From contig JAAYQE010000076.1 in the NCBI GenBank assembly GCA_012519455.1, positions 1-60,222 of the forward strand: a stretch of 60,222 nt of DNA. Direction: 5' to 3'. Under the pieces are notes generated by a model. The model had not been told where the DNA came from, made no database searches, and saw nothing but the letters and a program-made list of their open reading frames with translations. Every line of letters starts with the position of its first letter. The stretch's first letter is position 1. The translations under genes and the position numbers were made by a program. Below are positions 35,145-44,881 of this stretch, one piece after another. This DNA comes from Syntrophomonadaceae bacterium. GTDB lineage: Bacteria > Bacillota > Ch66 > Ch109.

Positions 35145-37940
35145 ATGGATTATGACCGAACCTTAAATCTACCCCAGACTAAATTTCCTATGCGTGCCAA
35201 TCTGCCGAAACGAGAGCCAGAGATCTTACAATTTTGGGAGAAGATAGATATTTATCACCGGGTGCAGGAAATTAATCAAGGCCGGCCCCGGTTTGTTTTA
35301 CATGATGGCCCTCCTTATGCTAACGGGCATATTCATCTAGGAACTTCTTTAAACAAAGTATTAAAGGATATTATCGTTAAATACTATTCGCATCGGGGCT
35401 ATGATTGCCCTTATGTTCCTGGTTGGGATACGCATGGTCTGCCAATTGAACAACAAGCCATTAAAGATTTGGGCCTAGATCGCAAGGAGACCGACGTGGC
35501 GGTATTTCGCCGGCACTGTCATGATTATGCCTTGAGATTCGTTGATATTCAGCGGGAGGAGTTTAAACGACTGGGAGTAAGAGGCGACTGGAATCGGCCT
35601 TATCTAACCTTAGATCCCCATTTTGAGGCAGAACAAATTAAAGTTTTCGGGGAAATGGCTAAAAAAGACTATATTTATAAAGGGTTAAAACCAGTTTATT
35701 GGTGTGCCGATTGTGAAACCGCTCTAGCTGAAGCAGAGATTGAGTATCAGGATAAGCGTTCTCCTTCTATATACGTAAAGTTTCCGGTTAAGGATGCCAA
35801 AGGTTTATTTGCGGAAGAGAATGCTTTTGTGGTTATTTGGACGACCACACCTTGGACGCTACCGGCGAATCTAGGAATTTCTTTACACCCTGAATTTCGT
35901 TATGTTCTGGTACAGGTAGGCGTAGAGAAATACGTGATAGCTGAAGAACGATTAAAATCCGTGATGGAAGAAGCAGGAATAGAAGATTATCAGGTGCTCC
36001 AATCTTTTATAGGCCAGGAATTAGAAAAAGTAGTTTGCCGGCATCCGTTTATGTCTAGAGATTCCCTGGTTATTTTAGGGGAACACGTAACCCTGGAACA
36101 GGGTACCGGGTGTGTGCATACGGCTCCAGGTCATGGTCAAGAAGACTTTCTGGTCGGTAAAGTTTACGATTTGGGGGTTGTGTCACCCGTCAATGACCAG
36201 GGACACTTTACCGAAGAAGGTGGTCCTTACGTAGGTCTGTTTTACGAGAAGGCTAACCGAGCTATCGTAGCCGACCTGGTAGAAGCCGGGAAGATGTTGC
36301 AGCAGGGCACGGTGGAGCACCAGTACCCTTATTGTTGGCGCTGTAAAAAACCGGTGATCTACCGGGCCACGGAGCAATGGTTTGCTTCAATTGATGGATT
36401 CCGACAAGCGACCTTAGCTCAAATTGATCAGGTGCGGTGGATTCCGGCCTGGGGACGTGACCGTATTTATAATATGGTGGCTGACCGGGGTGACTGGTGT
36501 ATTTCACGCCAGCGGACCTGGGGGGTGCCGATTCCGATTTTTTATTGTCAGTCATGCGACCATGTGGTTATTAATGATGAAACGATTACGCATTTACAGG
36601 AAATTTTCCGGCAGGAAGGGTCTGACGCCTGGTTTATCCGGAAAGCAGTTGATTTACTGCCCCCTGGTTATCAGTGTCCTGAATGTGGACACTCGGAGTT
36701 CCGGAAAGAAAAGGATATCATGGATGTCTGGTTTGATTCGGGTAGTAGTCATTTCAGTGTACTAGAACAGCGCCCGGATCTATCCTGGCCGGCAGATTTG
36801 TATCTAGAAGGAAGCGATCAACATCGGGGCTGGTTTAATTCTTCTTTGTCTACGTCAGTAGCGGTACGAGGATTGGCCCCGTATCGAGCGGTTTTAACGC
36901 ATGGCTATGTGGTCGATGAAAAAGGACGGAAAATGTCCAAGTCGTTGGGTAACGTAATCAGTCCTCTAGATGTAATTAAGGAAATGGGCGCAGATATTTT
37001 ACGACTCTGGGTGTCTTCCTCTGATTATAAGAATGATATTGCGGTTTCCCAGAGTATTCTAAAGCAGATGACGGAAGCGTACCGGAAAATACGTAATACT
37101 TGTCGGTATATCCTGGGTAATTTGTATGATTTTGATCCCGCCCGGGATCGAGTGGCCGTTGAACAGATGAATGAGTTAGACCGGTGGGCTTTACTCAAAC
37201 TACACAAACTTATACGCCGGGTTACGGACGCTTACGATAACTATGAATTTCATTTGGTTTACCATAGTATTCATAATTTCTGTGCCGTAGAAATGAGCGC
37301 CCTGTATATGGATATTATTAAAGATCGTCTTTATACCTCCCTGCCGGAGGACCGTGGACGCCGAGCCGCACAGACGGTACTTTATGAGGTAATCCAGGTG
37401 CTAGTACGATTACTGGCACCGATATTGGCCTTTACGACCGAAGAGATTTGGCGGTTTTTACCGGATGAACCGGGTAAGCCGGAATCGGTACAAATGACCG
37501 GATGGCCGGAAGTGAAGGAAAGTTATCTAGATGTAGAATTGGAGCGGCGCTGGGATCGGTTGCTGGAGGTACGAGAGGTAGTTTCCAAGGCTTTAGAATT
37601 GGCCCGGCAGCAAAAGGCCATCGGGCATTCGTTAGGAGCAGCGGTAACCCTTTATCCTGACCGTCCGCTGTATGGCTTCTTGCTTTCATTTTTACCAGAT
37701 TTAGCGGATATTTTTATCGTTTCGCAAGCCAATTTACAAAAACCAGGGGTGGAAGCACCAGCAGAGGCCTATACATCCGAGGAATTACCAGGACTGAAAG
37801 TAGGGGTGCAACCGGCAGCGGGGATGAAATGTGTTCGATGTTGGAAGTTTAATGAAAACACGGAAAAATTAGAATCACAGGTCCACCTCTGTCCGCGATG
37901 TATTGAGGTATTGCAGGAATTGGGAACCAAGGACGAGTAG
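35145..37940 (+). CDS. ileS: Isoleucyl-tRNA synthetase IleS
   Basis: Class I aminoacyl-tRNA synthetase of 931 residues from ATG 35145 (site AGAGGTGA; the frame opens at 35106). The HIGH box lies in DGPPYANGHIHLGTSLNK, followed by VPGWDTHGLPIE. The CP1 editing domain has WTTTPWTLPANLGIS and the editing GTGCVHTAPGHGQED. The KMSKS loop is GRKMSKSLGNVISP (about 595), and a C-terminal zinc site CVRCW...CPRC closes the protein. That zinc finger marks the bacterial mupirocin-sensitive type. Confidence 0.98.
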   Translation: MDYDRTLNLPQTKFPMRANLPKREPEILQFWEKIDIYHRVQEINQGRPRFVLHDGPPYANGHIHLGTSLNKVLKDIIVKYYSHRGYDCPYVPGWDTHGLPIEQQAIKDLGLDRKETDVAVFRRHCHDYALRFVDIQREEFKRLGVRGDWNRPYLTLDPHFEAEQIKVFGEMAKKDYIYKGLKPVYWCADCETALAEAEIEYQDKRSPSIYVKFPVKDAKGLFAEENAFVVIWTTTPWTLPANLGISLHPEFRYVLVQVGVEKYVIAEERLKSVMEEAGIEDYQVLQSFIGQELEKVVCRHPFMSRDSLVILGEHVTLEQGTGCVHTAPGHGQEDFLVGKVYDLGVVSPVNDQGHFTEEGGPYVGLFYEKANRAIVADLVEAGKMLQQGTVEHQYPYCWRCKKPVIYRATEQWFASIDGFRQATLAQIDQVRWIPAWGRDRIYNMVADRGDWCISRQRTWGVPIPIFYCQSCDHVVINDETITHLQEIFRQEGSDAWFIRKAVDLLPPGYQCPECGHSEFRKEKDIMDVWFDSGSSHFSVLEQRPDLSWPADLYLEGSDQHRGWFNSSLSTSVAVRGLAPYRAVLTHGYVVDEKGRKMSKSLGNVISPLDVIKEMGADILRLWVSSSDYKNDIAVSQSILKQMTEAYRKIRNTCRYILGNLYDFDPARDRVAVEQMNELDRWALLKLHKLIRRVTDAYDNYEFHLVYHSIHNFCAVEMSALYMDIIKDRLYTSLPEDRGRRAAQTVLYEVIQVLVRLLAPILAFTTEEIWRFLPDEPGKPESVQMTGWPEVKESYLDVELERRWDRLLEVREVVSKALELARQQKAIGHSLGAAVTLYPDRPLYGFLLSFLPDLADIFIVSQANLQKPGVEAPAEAYTSEELPGLKVGVQPAAGMKCVRCWKFNENTEKLESQVHLCPRCIEVLQELGTKDE

Positions 37941-38103
37941 CTTAGTAGTATAAGGCAATTAATGGATAAAATAGATAATTGTATAGTATTTATAAGGCGG
38001 CGGAGGAGAGGGCATTCCTGGTAAAAGCCTGGAGGAAGTTATATTTGCCTGTCCAAAGCTGCCTTGTTTTAATTTGCGATTTAGGTTAGGAAGGTGAAAG
38101 CTA

Positions 38104-38439
38104 ATGTTTGACGCAAACGGAGGGAATGTTCAGTTTACCCCTAAGATTGGTCAACCGACTATAGATGGAAACCGAGTCATTGTTACGGTACTAGGTCAGG
38201 ATCGTGTGGGGCTTATTGCCGGGATCAGTACCATACTGGCGGAGGCTAACGTTAATATTTTAGATATTAGTCAGACAATTTTGCAGGAATTTTTTGCTAT
38301 GTTTATGGTCGTAGATCTGGCGCAGGCGAGGGTTGATCTGGCAGAATTACAGCAACGCCTGGAGGCTAAAGGAAAGGAATTAGGGGTTAAGGTAACGGCG
38401 CAACATGAAGATATTTTTCGGTTTATGCACCGTATTTAA
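38104..38439 (+). CDS. ACT-domain protein, UPF0237-like
   Basis: 111 residues: a short N-terminal extension, then a single ACT domain (VIVTVLGQDRVGLIAGISTI, LAEANVNILDISQTILQEFF). UPF0237 members are almost always followed by a DUF711/UPF0210 gene, as here, 45 bp downstream. The pair probably works together, the ACT domain sensing an amino acid, but no function is proven. Ribosome site GGAAGGTGA precedes ATG 38104. The 163 bp after ileS show no clear terminator. Confidence 0.88.
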   Translation: MFDANGGNVQFTPKIGQPTIDGNRVIVTVLGQDRVGLIAGISTILAEANVNILDISQTILQEFFAMFMVVDLAQARVDLAELQQRLEAKGKELGVKVTAQHEDIFRFMHRI

Positions 38440-38484
38440 CCGGGAGAATATGCTTGGAAAATTAGGGACAAGGGGAGATGATTA

Positions 38485-39852
38485 GTGCCAGTTTCGTTGA
38501 GTCCAGAAGAAATATTAGAGACGATTCGCATGGTAGATGCGCAGAATCTGGATATTCGGACGATAACGATGGGGATTAGTTTACGGGATTGCGTTGATTC
38601 GGATCTTGACCGCTTGGGTCAGCGGATTTACCAGAAGATTGTTCGGTTAGCTCGAAATCTGGTAACGGTTGGGGAGGAATTGTCAAGAGATTATGGAATA
38701 CCTATAATAAATAAAAGAATTTCCGTAACCCCGATTTCGTTAATCGCTGAAGGATGCGGGGCCGAGGATTATGTGGCTTTGGCCCATACTCTGGAAAGAG
38801 CCGCTCAAGAAGTAGGCGTGAACTTCATCGGTGGTTTTTCGGCCTTGGTGCACAAAGGTTGTACCCGCGGGGACTTGACTTTAATTAATAGTATCCCCCG
38901 GGCTCTAGCTAATACGGAAAGGGTATGTTCCTCAGTTAATGTAGCCAGTACCCGTGCGGGAATTAATATGGATGCAGTAATGAAAATGGGCGAAATTATC
39001 AAGGAAACTGCCGAATTAACGGCAGAGCGTGATGGTCTAGGTTGCGCCAAATTGGTGGTGTTTTGTAATGTACCGGAAGATAACCCTTTTATGGCGGGGG
39101 CTTTTCACGGCGTAGGTGAACCGGAATGTGCGATTAATATCGGGGTAAGTGGCCCGGGGGTGGTTTTGGATGCGGTTCGTCGGTATGGCGAGGCAGATTT
39201 TGGCACTCTGGCCAGCGCGATAAAACAAACTGCTTTTAAGGTTACCCGTATGGGAGAATTAATTGGGCGTAGGGCTTCCGAACGATTGGGGGTACCTTTT
39301 GGGATCGTAGATTTATCGTTAGCTCCAACCCCGGCCATTGGCGATAGTGTGGCGGATATCCTAGAAGCCATGGGGCTGGAGAAATGTGGCACGCACGGGA
39401 CAACTGCGGCTCTGGCCCTGCTTAATGATGCGGTTAAGAAAGGTGGGGCCATGGCTTCTTCTTACGTTGGAGGGCTCAGTGGGGCGTTTATCCCGGTCAG
39501 TGAGGACGCAGGGATGGTCAGTGCCCTAGAAGTGGGAGCCTTAACTTTTGATAAACTAGAGGCCATGACCTGTGTCTGTTCGGTAGGTCTAGACATGATT
39601 GCGGTACCCGGAGTTACTACGGCTGAAACGATCGCGGCAATTATTGCCGATGAGGCCGCCTTGGGAATGATTAACCGTAAAACTACTGCTGTGCGGATTA
39701 TTCCCGCCCCCGGGAAAAAGGTAGGGGACCGGGTTGAGTTTGGCGGTTTATTAGGAAGTAGTCCAATAATGGCACTGCATACTTTTGAGTCTAAAAAATT
39801 TGCACGGCGGGGAGGTCGGATTCCAGCCCCGATTCAGTCTTTGACTAATTAA
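38485..39852 (+). CDS. DUF711 (UPF0210) family protein
   Basis: 455 residues matching the DUF711/PFL-like family. Segments such as [44 protein letters not shown] and the C-terminal [15 protein letters not shown] are characteristic. Relatives have a glycyl-radical-enzyme-like barrel but no demonstrated activity. It forms a conserved couple with the ACT gene upstream. GTG 38485 is preceded by GGGGAGATG. Confidence 0.9.
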   Translation: MPVSLSPEEILETIRMVDAQNLDIRTITMGISLRDCVDSDLDRLGQRIYQKIVRLARNLVTVGEELSRDYGIPIINKRISVTPISLIAEGCGAEDYVALAHTLERAAQEVGVNFIGGFSALVHKGCTRGDLTLINSIPRALANTERVCSSVNVASTRAGINMDAVMKMGEIIKETAELTAERDGLGCAKLVVFCNVPEDNPFMAGAFHGVGEPECAINIGVSGPGVVLDAVRRYGEADFGTLASAIKQTAFKVTRMGELIGRRASERLGVPFGIVDLSLAPTPAIGDSVADILEAMGLEKCGTHGTTAALALLNDAVKKGGAMASSYVGGLSGAFIPVSEDAGMVSALEVGALTFDKLEAMTCVCSVGLDMIAVPGVTTAETIAAIIADEAALGMINRKTTAVRIIPAPGKKVGDRVEFGGLLGSSPIMALHTFESKKFARRGGRIPAPIQSLTN

Positions 39853-39891
39853 CTACTTCTTGTCCGCATAAGGAATAATGGTAAAGGAACG

Positions 39892-40647
39892 GTGGAGCTT
39901 GTGCTTCGAATTGAAACGTATGACGATGTGATCCAGTTTAGTTTACAGAGAAAATTTCTCCATTACCTTGTAGCCCAGGTAAACGCCTTCTTGGTCGATG
40001 GTTTACTGGTGGATACCGGACCCGCGTTTCTGGGTAAAGAAATGCTCAGTGCTTGTCAAAAATATCATCTGCAGCAGATTGTTAATACGCACCATCATGA
40101 GGATCACATTGGCAATAACGCTTTGTTACAAAGGGAATTTAGCTTACCTATCCGGGCCCATCGGGAAGCGCTGCCTGTTATTCGACAACCGCGGGAGAAT
40201 CTCGATATGAGTTTGCAACGGCGGTTACTTTGGGGGCAACCGGTAATGGCTAAAGCCCGAAGGATTGGGAATGTACTGCGTACTCCCCGTTACCTTTTTC
40301 GCGTTTTGCCCACCCCCGGACACAGCCCGGACCATATCTGTCTGTATGAGGAAAAAAAAGGCTGGCTCTTTGTCGGGGATTTAATGGTTGAGGGACACGC
40401 TAAACTATTTTTCCCGGTGGCGAATCAACAACTTCTTTTGGAGTCGCTAAAAAAAGTGGCCTTATTGACGCCATCAGTGATTTTTTGTGCATCTAACGGA
40501 GTAATACTAGATGGGTATCGCTTTCTACAAAAGAAAATTGAGTTCTGGGAAAGAAAGCTGGCTGCAAGCTCTATCTGGGAAAAAAAAGAAGCTATGGAGC
40601 TTAATTACGCTCAGGAACATAACAAGCGAAGAACTATTTCCCTCTAG
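39892..40647 (+). CDS. Metallo-beta-lactamase-fold hydrolase
   Basis: About 250 residues. The zinc-binding motif THHHEDHIGNN (about residue 63) has H-x-H-x-D-H, and LPTPGHSPDHICLYEEKKGW and LFVGDLMVEGHAKLFF supply the further His and Asp ligands. This is a glyoxalase II/RNase Z-like fold, and the substrate is not evident. No signal peptide. Start is GTG 39892 or 39901 behind AAAGGAACGG. Confidence 0.85.
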   Translation: MELVLRIETYDDVIQFSLQRKFLHYLVAQVNAFLVDGLLVDTGPAFLGKEMLSACQKYHLQQIVNTHHHEDHIGNNALLQREFSLPIRAHREALPVIRQPRENLDMSLQRRLLWGQPVMAKARRIGNVLRTPRYLFRVLPTPGHSPDHICLYEEKKGWLFVGDLMVEGHAKLFFPVANQQLLLESLKKVALLTPSVIFCASNGVILDGYRFLQKKIEFWERKLAASSIWEKKEAMELNYAQEHNKRRTISL

Positions 40648-40710
40648 AATAGGAGAAGTCTTAGATATAAATTAGACTTTCAGGGTAACCTAGATAGAGA
40701 GGGAAGGTGT

Positions 40711-41109
40711 GTGGCCTTGGGGATACAGATGCCGGGTGAGGTAGAGAAAAAAGAGCGGTCTCCAGTTTGGGAAGGGTCTACTACGATGGTTTATGCTCAG
40801 TCAGGCGAGGAATTGTCCGCCCTAGTTCGTCGGCTGTACCTAAAGGTGGAAGAACTAGTGGGGGCAATGGAAAAGATGAATTTGGCGGAATATATCCATT
40901 TGCTGAATCGTCCCGGTCGTCTTTTGTATATTAATTTTATCGCGGGAGTAGCACGTGGTTTGGGTATCGCAGTAGGCTTTACTTTACTCGGCGCGATTGG
41001 GCTTTATTTCTTACAAAAGTTGGTGTTACTCAATCTACCATTAATCGGAAACTTTATCGCAACTATAGTGGAGATGGTACAGGCTCGGATTCAATCACCA
41101 GGGTATTAA
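40711..41109 (+). CDS. DUF5665 membrane protein
   Basis: 132 residues. The N-terminal half is hydrophilic, then NLAEYIHLLNRPGRLLYINF leads into one long or two short membrane segments (about residues 75-115). This pattern matches the DUF5665 family of Firmicutes, of unknown function. Start is GTG 40711 behind GGAAGG. It lies between the hydrolase and the zinc-finger gene without overlap. Confidence 0.7.
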   Translation: MALGIQMPGEVEKKERSPVWEGSTTMVYAQSGEELSALVRRLYLKVEELVGAMEKMNLAEYIHLLNRPGRLLYINFIAGVARGLGIAVGFTLLGAIGLYFLQKLVLLNLPLIGNFIATIVEMVQARIQSPGY

Positions 41110-41179
41110 CGCAAAATCGGGATATTCCTCTGCTGGGCTGTTGGCCGGCATGGGTCTACCTGGAAGGAGTTTAAGCTAT

Positions 41180-41827
41180 TTGAAGTTAAATCTTCAGGAG
41201 CAAAAGGAAAGATTATTATTAAGAAAACAGGAACTGGAGGAAAGACTAAAAAATTTAGGTGAAATTGAAGAACGAGAGACCATGGCTTCCTCCATAGGGG
41301 AACTATCCAGTTATGATAATCATCCAGCTGATCTAGGTAGTGAAATGTTTGAACGGAGTAAAGATTTAGCCTTACGGGACAATGTTCAGCTTCTTTTAAC
41401 GGAGGTACAGGAAGCTTTACAAAAAATAGAAGACGGTACTTATGGTAACTGTAGTCAATGCGGACGAGCTATCCCGCGAGAACGAATAAAAGCTTTACCC
41501 GCCGTGTATTTATGTCTTAGATGTCAATCTCAGGTCGAGCAATCCGAATATCAAACTCGGCCTATTGAAGAAAAAGTGATTGCTCCTCCTTTCGGCGGGC
41601 AGTATTCCAATTTAGAAGAGCAGAACCAGTCAAGGGGAACCGGAGTAGATGGCGAGGATATCTGGCAGGAAGTGGCCCGTTTTGGGGAACATGCCCCCGG
41701 ATCTGGGTCAGGGGCTTATTACGGTGATCTAGATTTAGATGAAACCCGGGGCTCAGTGGAGGTGGTAGAAGAAATCCCTTTCTATAAAGGCTCGGATGGC
41801 ATATTTTACGAAGATAACCGCGGATAA
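41180..41827 (+). CDS. TraR/DksA-type zinc finger protein (YteA-like)
   Basis: 215 residues from TTG 41180, which has GGAAGGAG 11 nt upstream; an earlier in-frame TTG at 41141 has none. N-terminal coiled coil (about 1-40), then DNHPADLGSEMFERSKDLAL typical of YteA, and a C4 zinc finger CSQCGRAIPRERIKALP with CLRC (about 98-120). The acidic C-terminal region (to 215) is specific to sporulating Firmicutes. DksA relatives bind in the RNA polymerase secondary channel; whether this one does is unknown. Confidence 0.85.
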   Translation: MKLNLQEQKERLLLRKQELEERLKNLGEIEERETMASSIGELSSYDNHPADLGSEMFERSKDLALRDNVQLLLTEVQEALQKIEDGTYGNCSQCGRAIPRERIKALPAVYLCLRCQSQVEQSEYQTRPIEEKVIAPPFGGQYSNLEEQNQSRGTGVDGEDIWQEVARFGEHAPGSGSGAYYGDLDLDETRGSVEVVEEIPFYKGSDGIFYEDNRG

Positions 41828-41868
41828 GTTTAACTTCCGATTACACGAACTTCAAGGAGTGAGTTTGG

Positions 41869-43035
41869 TTGAAAATCGGGGTTTTTTCAGATAGCTATAA
41901 ACCTTATGTAAGTGGGGTTGTTAATTCGATTGATGATTTTACACGGGAGTTACGTACTTTAGGCCATGAAGTTTATATTTTTGCTCCCCGTTATCCGGGA
42001 TACCAGGAAGAAGAACCCGGAGTTTTCCGTTTTCATTCTTTCCGGGCCCCTACCAATCCAGATTATACCTTGGCCATACCTTTTACGCTAAATTTTAATT
42101 CCCTTATTAAGCGGTTAAATCTGGATTTAATTCATGTGCATACTCCCTTTATTATGGGACGGGTAGGGGCGGTTCAGGCTCGTCGTTTAAATGTTCCTTT
42201 GATTTTTACTTATCATACCCTTTATGAACAATACGTTCATTATGTACCTTTTAATCAGAATTTGACCCGTAAGTTTACGGTTCATTTCAGCCGTTATTTT
42301 TGTAATCAGTGTGATTTGGTAATTACCCCTACGAGTAAAATAAGGGAGCTATTACTGGATTATGGAGTAAAAACACCGGTAGAGATAATTCCTTCTGGAA
42401 TTGATATCGAACGATTTAGCCATGGAGATCCTAGTTGCTTGCGTCAAAAGTTGGGTATTAGCCCTAACGAAAGGATTTTATTGTTTGTTGGGCGTCTAAC
42501 CAAGGAAAAGAATGTAGACTTTTTAATTCGTGCCTTTGCCTTAGTCCAGCAGCAGCATCCTCAAACGGTCCTGGTTATTGTGGCGCAGGGTCCAGAGGAG
42601 GAACATCTACGCCATTTAATCAAAGAATTAGGCCTTGTGGAGCGGGTTTTTTTTACCGGTCGCCTGGGAGGGCAAGAGTTAGTCAATTGCTATCATGGTG
42701 CCGATCTTTTTGTTTTTTCTTCGGTTACGGAAACGCAGGGTTTGGTGGTCGTAGAGGCAATGGCTGCCGGCCTTCCAACGGTAGCTGTGGATGCTTACGG
42801 TGTTTCTGACATGGTCAATTCTGGAATCGATGGCTTACTTACCCCTTATTCTTTAGAAGCGTTTGCAGCCGGAATCAATCAGTTGCTCGGTGACCCTAAG
42901 CAGTTAGATTCAATGGCGGTGGCGGCGCGGGCTAGGGCCCAAGAGTTATCTTCGACGCGGCTAGCCCAGCGCATGCTGTTGGAATACCAAGAGGTACTAA
43001 GACGGCGAAAGCGTGTGCCATTGTTCATCGGGTAA
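41869..43035 (+). CDS. GT4-family glycosyltransferase
   Basis: 388 residues with a GT-B fold. The N-terminus KIGVFSDSYKPYVSGVVNSI resembles diacylglycerol glucosyltransferases and PimB-type mannosyltransferases. The C-terminal nucleotide-sugar site shows LFVGRLTKEKNVDFLIRAF (about 205) and ETQGLVVVEAMAAGLPT, the E-x7-E motif (about 295). A likely job is glycolipid synthesis in the membrane, but sugar and acceptor cannot be read. Start is TTG 41869 behind AAGGAGTGAG. A copy of the 120-bp repeat follows. Confidence 0.87.
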   Translation: MKIGVFSDSYKPYVSGVVNSIDDFTRELRTLGHEVYIFAPRYPGYQEEEPGVFRFHSFRAPTNPDYTLAIPFTLNFNSLIKRLNLDLIHVHTPFIMGRVGAVQARRLNVPLIFTYHTLYEQYVHYVPFNQNLTRKFTVHFSRYFCNQCDLVITPTSKIRELLLDYGVKTPVEIIPSGIDIERFSHGDPSCLRQKLGISPNERILLFVGRLTKEKNVDFLIRAFALVQQQHPQTVLVIVAQGPEEEHLRHLIKELGLVERVFFTGRLGGQELVNCYHGADLFVFSSVTETQGLVVVEAMAAGLPTVAVDAYGVSDMVNSGIDGLLTPYSLEAFAAGINQLLGDPKQLDSMAVAARARAQELSSTRLAQRMLLEYQEVLRRRKRVPLFIG

Positions 43036-43059
43036 CCGTAACGCATGGTCAAGGGTCTA

Positions 43060-43185
43060 TTATCCGAGTGAACTCGTCCAGCTTCGCTGAACATCGAGGC
43101 TTCAGATGGAGACTCTACTCCACCTGAAGTTAAAATAATGTAACCCCCACTTATAGAAGTGGGAGTCTTTAAAACTCGGATAAAT
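43060..43185 (+). repeat. 120-bp repeat, copy 1, with terminal inverted repeat
   Basis: Positions 43066-43185 are identical to 44876-44995. Inside are an imperfect 11-bp palindrome TTCAGATGGAG/CTCCACCTGAA, a perfect hairpin CCCACTT-ATAG-AAGTGGG followed by TCTTT, and an outer CTCG/CGAG pairing around CAGC/GCTG. Only this copy also has TTATCCGAGT (43060-43069) as exact inverse of ACTCGGATAA (43174-43183) at the ends. Structure and ends suggest a non-coding mobile-element derivative, probably of the IS200/IS605 right-end/omega-RNA type. It fills the gap between the glycosyltransferase and thioesterase genes. Confidence 0.85.
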
Positions 43186-43221
43186 GTTCCGATATCTAGG
43201 GGGTAGGGAGAGCGATATTTT

Positions 43222-43629
43222 ATGGAACAGTTATTCCAAGAATTCAAAAAAGATGCTTTAGCCGAGCTTTTAGGGGTTAAAATTTTAGAGATTCATCCCG
43301 GTTATGCTAAAACTAGTTTAGAAGTAAATCCGGGTTTGGTTAATTCCCTTGGTATGACCCACGGAGCCGCTATCTTTGCTCTGGTAGATATGGCCTTAGC
43401 TGCAGCGAGTAATTCTCGAGGAAAGGTGGCGGTGGCCTTAAATGTAAGCATTAATTATCTAAAGGCCACCCAGCCGGGGGATAATTTATGGGCCATTGCC
43501 CAGGAAGAAAAATTAACCCGGCGCACCGGAGTTTATCGTATCGTAGTGGAAAAGGAATCGGGCGAAAAAGTAGCAGTGGCTACGGGCACAGCCTTTCGAA
43601 CGGACCGAACATTTACCGGTGAATATTAG
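43222..43629 (+). CDS. PaaI-family hotdog thioesterase
   Basis: 135 residues, single hotdog domain. The active-site helix is NSLGMTHGAAIFALVDMALA (about 46-65), with the HGG-like HGA motif of PaaI/YdiI thioesterases. VALNVSINYLKATQPGDNLW is the central strand pair. These enzymes hydrolyse aryl- or acyl-CoA thioesters. The substrate is unclear. Start is ATG 43222. Confidence 0.88.
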   Translation: MEQLFQEFKKDALAELLGVKILEIHPGYAKTSLEVNPGLVNSLGMTHGAAIFALVDMALAAASNSRGKVAVALNVSINYLKATQPGDNLWAIAQEEKLTRRTGVYRIVVEKESGEKVAVATGTAFRTDRTFTGEY

Positions 43630-43655
43630 TAGACAAAAAATAGGAGGAGTCATTT

Positions 43656-44414
43656 GTGGGGAGTTTCGGTGGAGTTACCTTAACCGATTTATCAACGCCC
43701 GTATTCTGGTTCGGAGTTGTATCGATTATTTTAATCGATCTAGTACTTAGCGGCGACAATGCCGTGTTGATCGCCATGGCCTGTCGTAATTTACCCAAGG
43801 AACTACAGGCCAAGGGGATTTTGTTTGGAACCCTTGGAGCTATTGGTTTAAGGGTTATCTTTGCTACTCTTGCGGTAACCTTGTTGAATATTCCTTTTTT
43901 AAAAGCTATTGGTGGTTTAATCTTGGTATGGATCGCGATTAAGTTAATGAGCGAAGTAGATTCGGAACAAGAAGATATTGCTGCTCCCGATCGATTATGG
44001 GCTGCAGTTAAGACTATTATTGTAGCGGATGCGGTGATGTCTTTAGATAATATTATTGCGATAGCCGGAGCCGCGCAGGGAAAAGTAGCCTTGCTTTGGT
44101 TCGGACTACTAGTTAGCATCCCTCTAGTGGTATTTGGTAGCCGCATTTTAGTTGTACTAATGAATAAGTTTTCTTGGATTATTGCTCTGGGCGCGGGAAT
44201 ATTAGGTTGGACCGCCGGGCACATGTTGATTACGGATATTAAAATCCTTCAGTATTTTGGTAACTTTCTCAAGCTACCTTTTATGCTGAATGGACAACTT
44301 ATCTCGCTATTTTTAGCGGCAGCAGTGATTGTGGCGGGGATCTTCATTAAAAAGGAAAGAATGAGAATTAAGGTAGTACGAACGAAAAAGGACATAGCGA
44401 CTAAACGATGCTGA
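43656..44414 (+). CDS. TerC-family integral membrane protein
   Basis: 252 residues with about seven helices. The two inverted halves carry LVLSGDNAVLIAMACRNLP (about 29-47) and DAVMSLDNIIAIAGAAQG (about 124-141); the paired Asp-Asn motifs are the TerC metal site. TerC proteins of Firmicutes export manganese and help metalate secreted enzymes. Start is GTG 43656 behind AGGAGGAG. The last bases overlap an upstream in-frame ATG of lspA. Confidence 0.9.
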   Translation: MGSFGGVTLTDLSTPVFWFGVVSIILIDLVLSGDNAVLIAMACRNLPKELQAKGILFGTLGAIGLRVIFATLAVTLLNIPFLKAIGGLILVWIAIKLMSEVDSEQEDIAAPDRLWAAVKTIIVADAVMSLDNIIAIAGAAQGKVALLWFGLLVSIPLVVFGSRILVVLMNKFSWIIALGAGILGWTAGHMLITDIKILQYFGNFLKLPFMLNGQLISLFLAAAVIVAGIFIKKERMRIKVVRTKKDIATKRC

Positions 44415-44437
44415 CCGTATTTTTTCGAGGTGTAACC

Positions 44438-44881
44438 ATGTTATTTTGGGGACTAATTGTATTGGTTCTATTTCTAGACCAGTTCAGTAAATACTTAGTG
44501 ATCCTTTATCTTGCGCCCTGGGAGTCGATTGCTATCTTACCCGGGGTACTCTATTTGACCCATGTACGAAATCCGGGAGCGGCTTTTGGGATATTGGCCA
44601 ATTGGACCGGATTGTTTATCTTAGTTTCTTTACTACTCATTGGCGCGATACTTTTATTTTGGCGTCGGATTTTAACTTTAAGTCGTAGTTTTCAGCTGGC
44701 TTTGGCTTTAGAGGTAGGGGGAGCCGTAGGCAACTTAATTGACCGGCTACGCTTTGGTCAGGTTATTGACTTTATTGATTTTCGCGTTTGGCCCGTATTT
44801 AATGTGGCGGATATGGCGATCGTTATAGGGGCTTTATTAATAGGCTATAATTTATTAGGGATTAAGCGTCCTTTGGAGTGA
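44438..44881 (+). CDS. lspA: Lipoprotein signal peptidase LspA; stop codon supplied by repeat
   Basis: Membrane aspartic protease of 147 residues that cleaves prolipoprotein signal peptides. Four helices; DQFSKYLV near the start, VRNPGAAFGIL (about 46), catalytic aspartates in NLIDRLRFG and FNVADMAIV. GAGGTG at 44427-44432 fixes ATG 44438 over ATG 44408. The last codon and the TGA stop (44876-44881) are the first six bases of the 120-bp repeat, so the original C-terminus was replaced or trimmed. All catalytic motifs lie before this point. Confidence 0.95.
   Translation: MLFWGLIVLVLFLDQFSKYLVILYLAPWESIAILPGVLYLTHVRNPGAAFGILANWTGLFILVSLLLIGAILLFWRRILTLSRSFQLALALEVGGAVGNLIDRLRFGQVIDFIDFRVWPVFNVADMAIVIGALLIGYNLLGIKRPLE

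Noticed and set aside
3909-43055. AACGCATGGTC found both before mraZ and beside repeat copy 1
   Set aside because: An 11-base match is expected many times by chance in 60 kb.
43613-44224. 203-residue minus-strand ORF opposite terC
   Set aside because: Antisense shadow of a membrane protein gene with well-conserved motifs; composition is Ser/Thr/Asn/Lys-rich and unlike any family.
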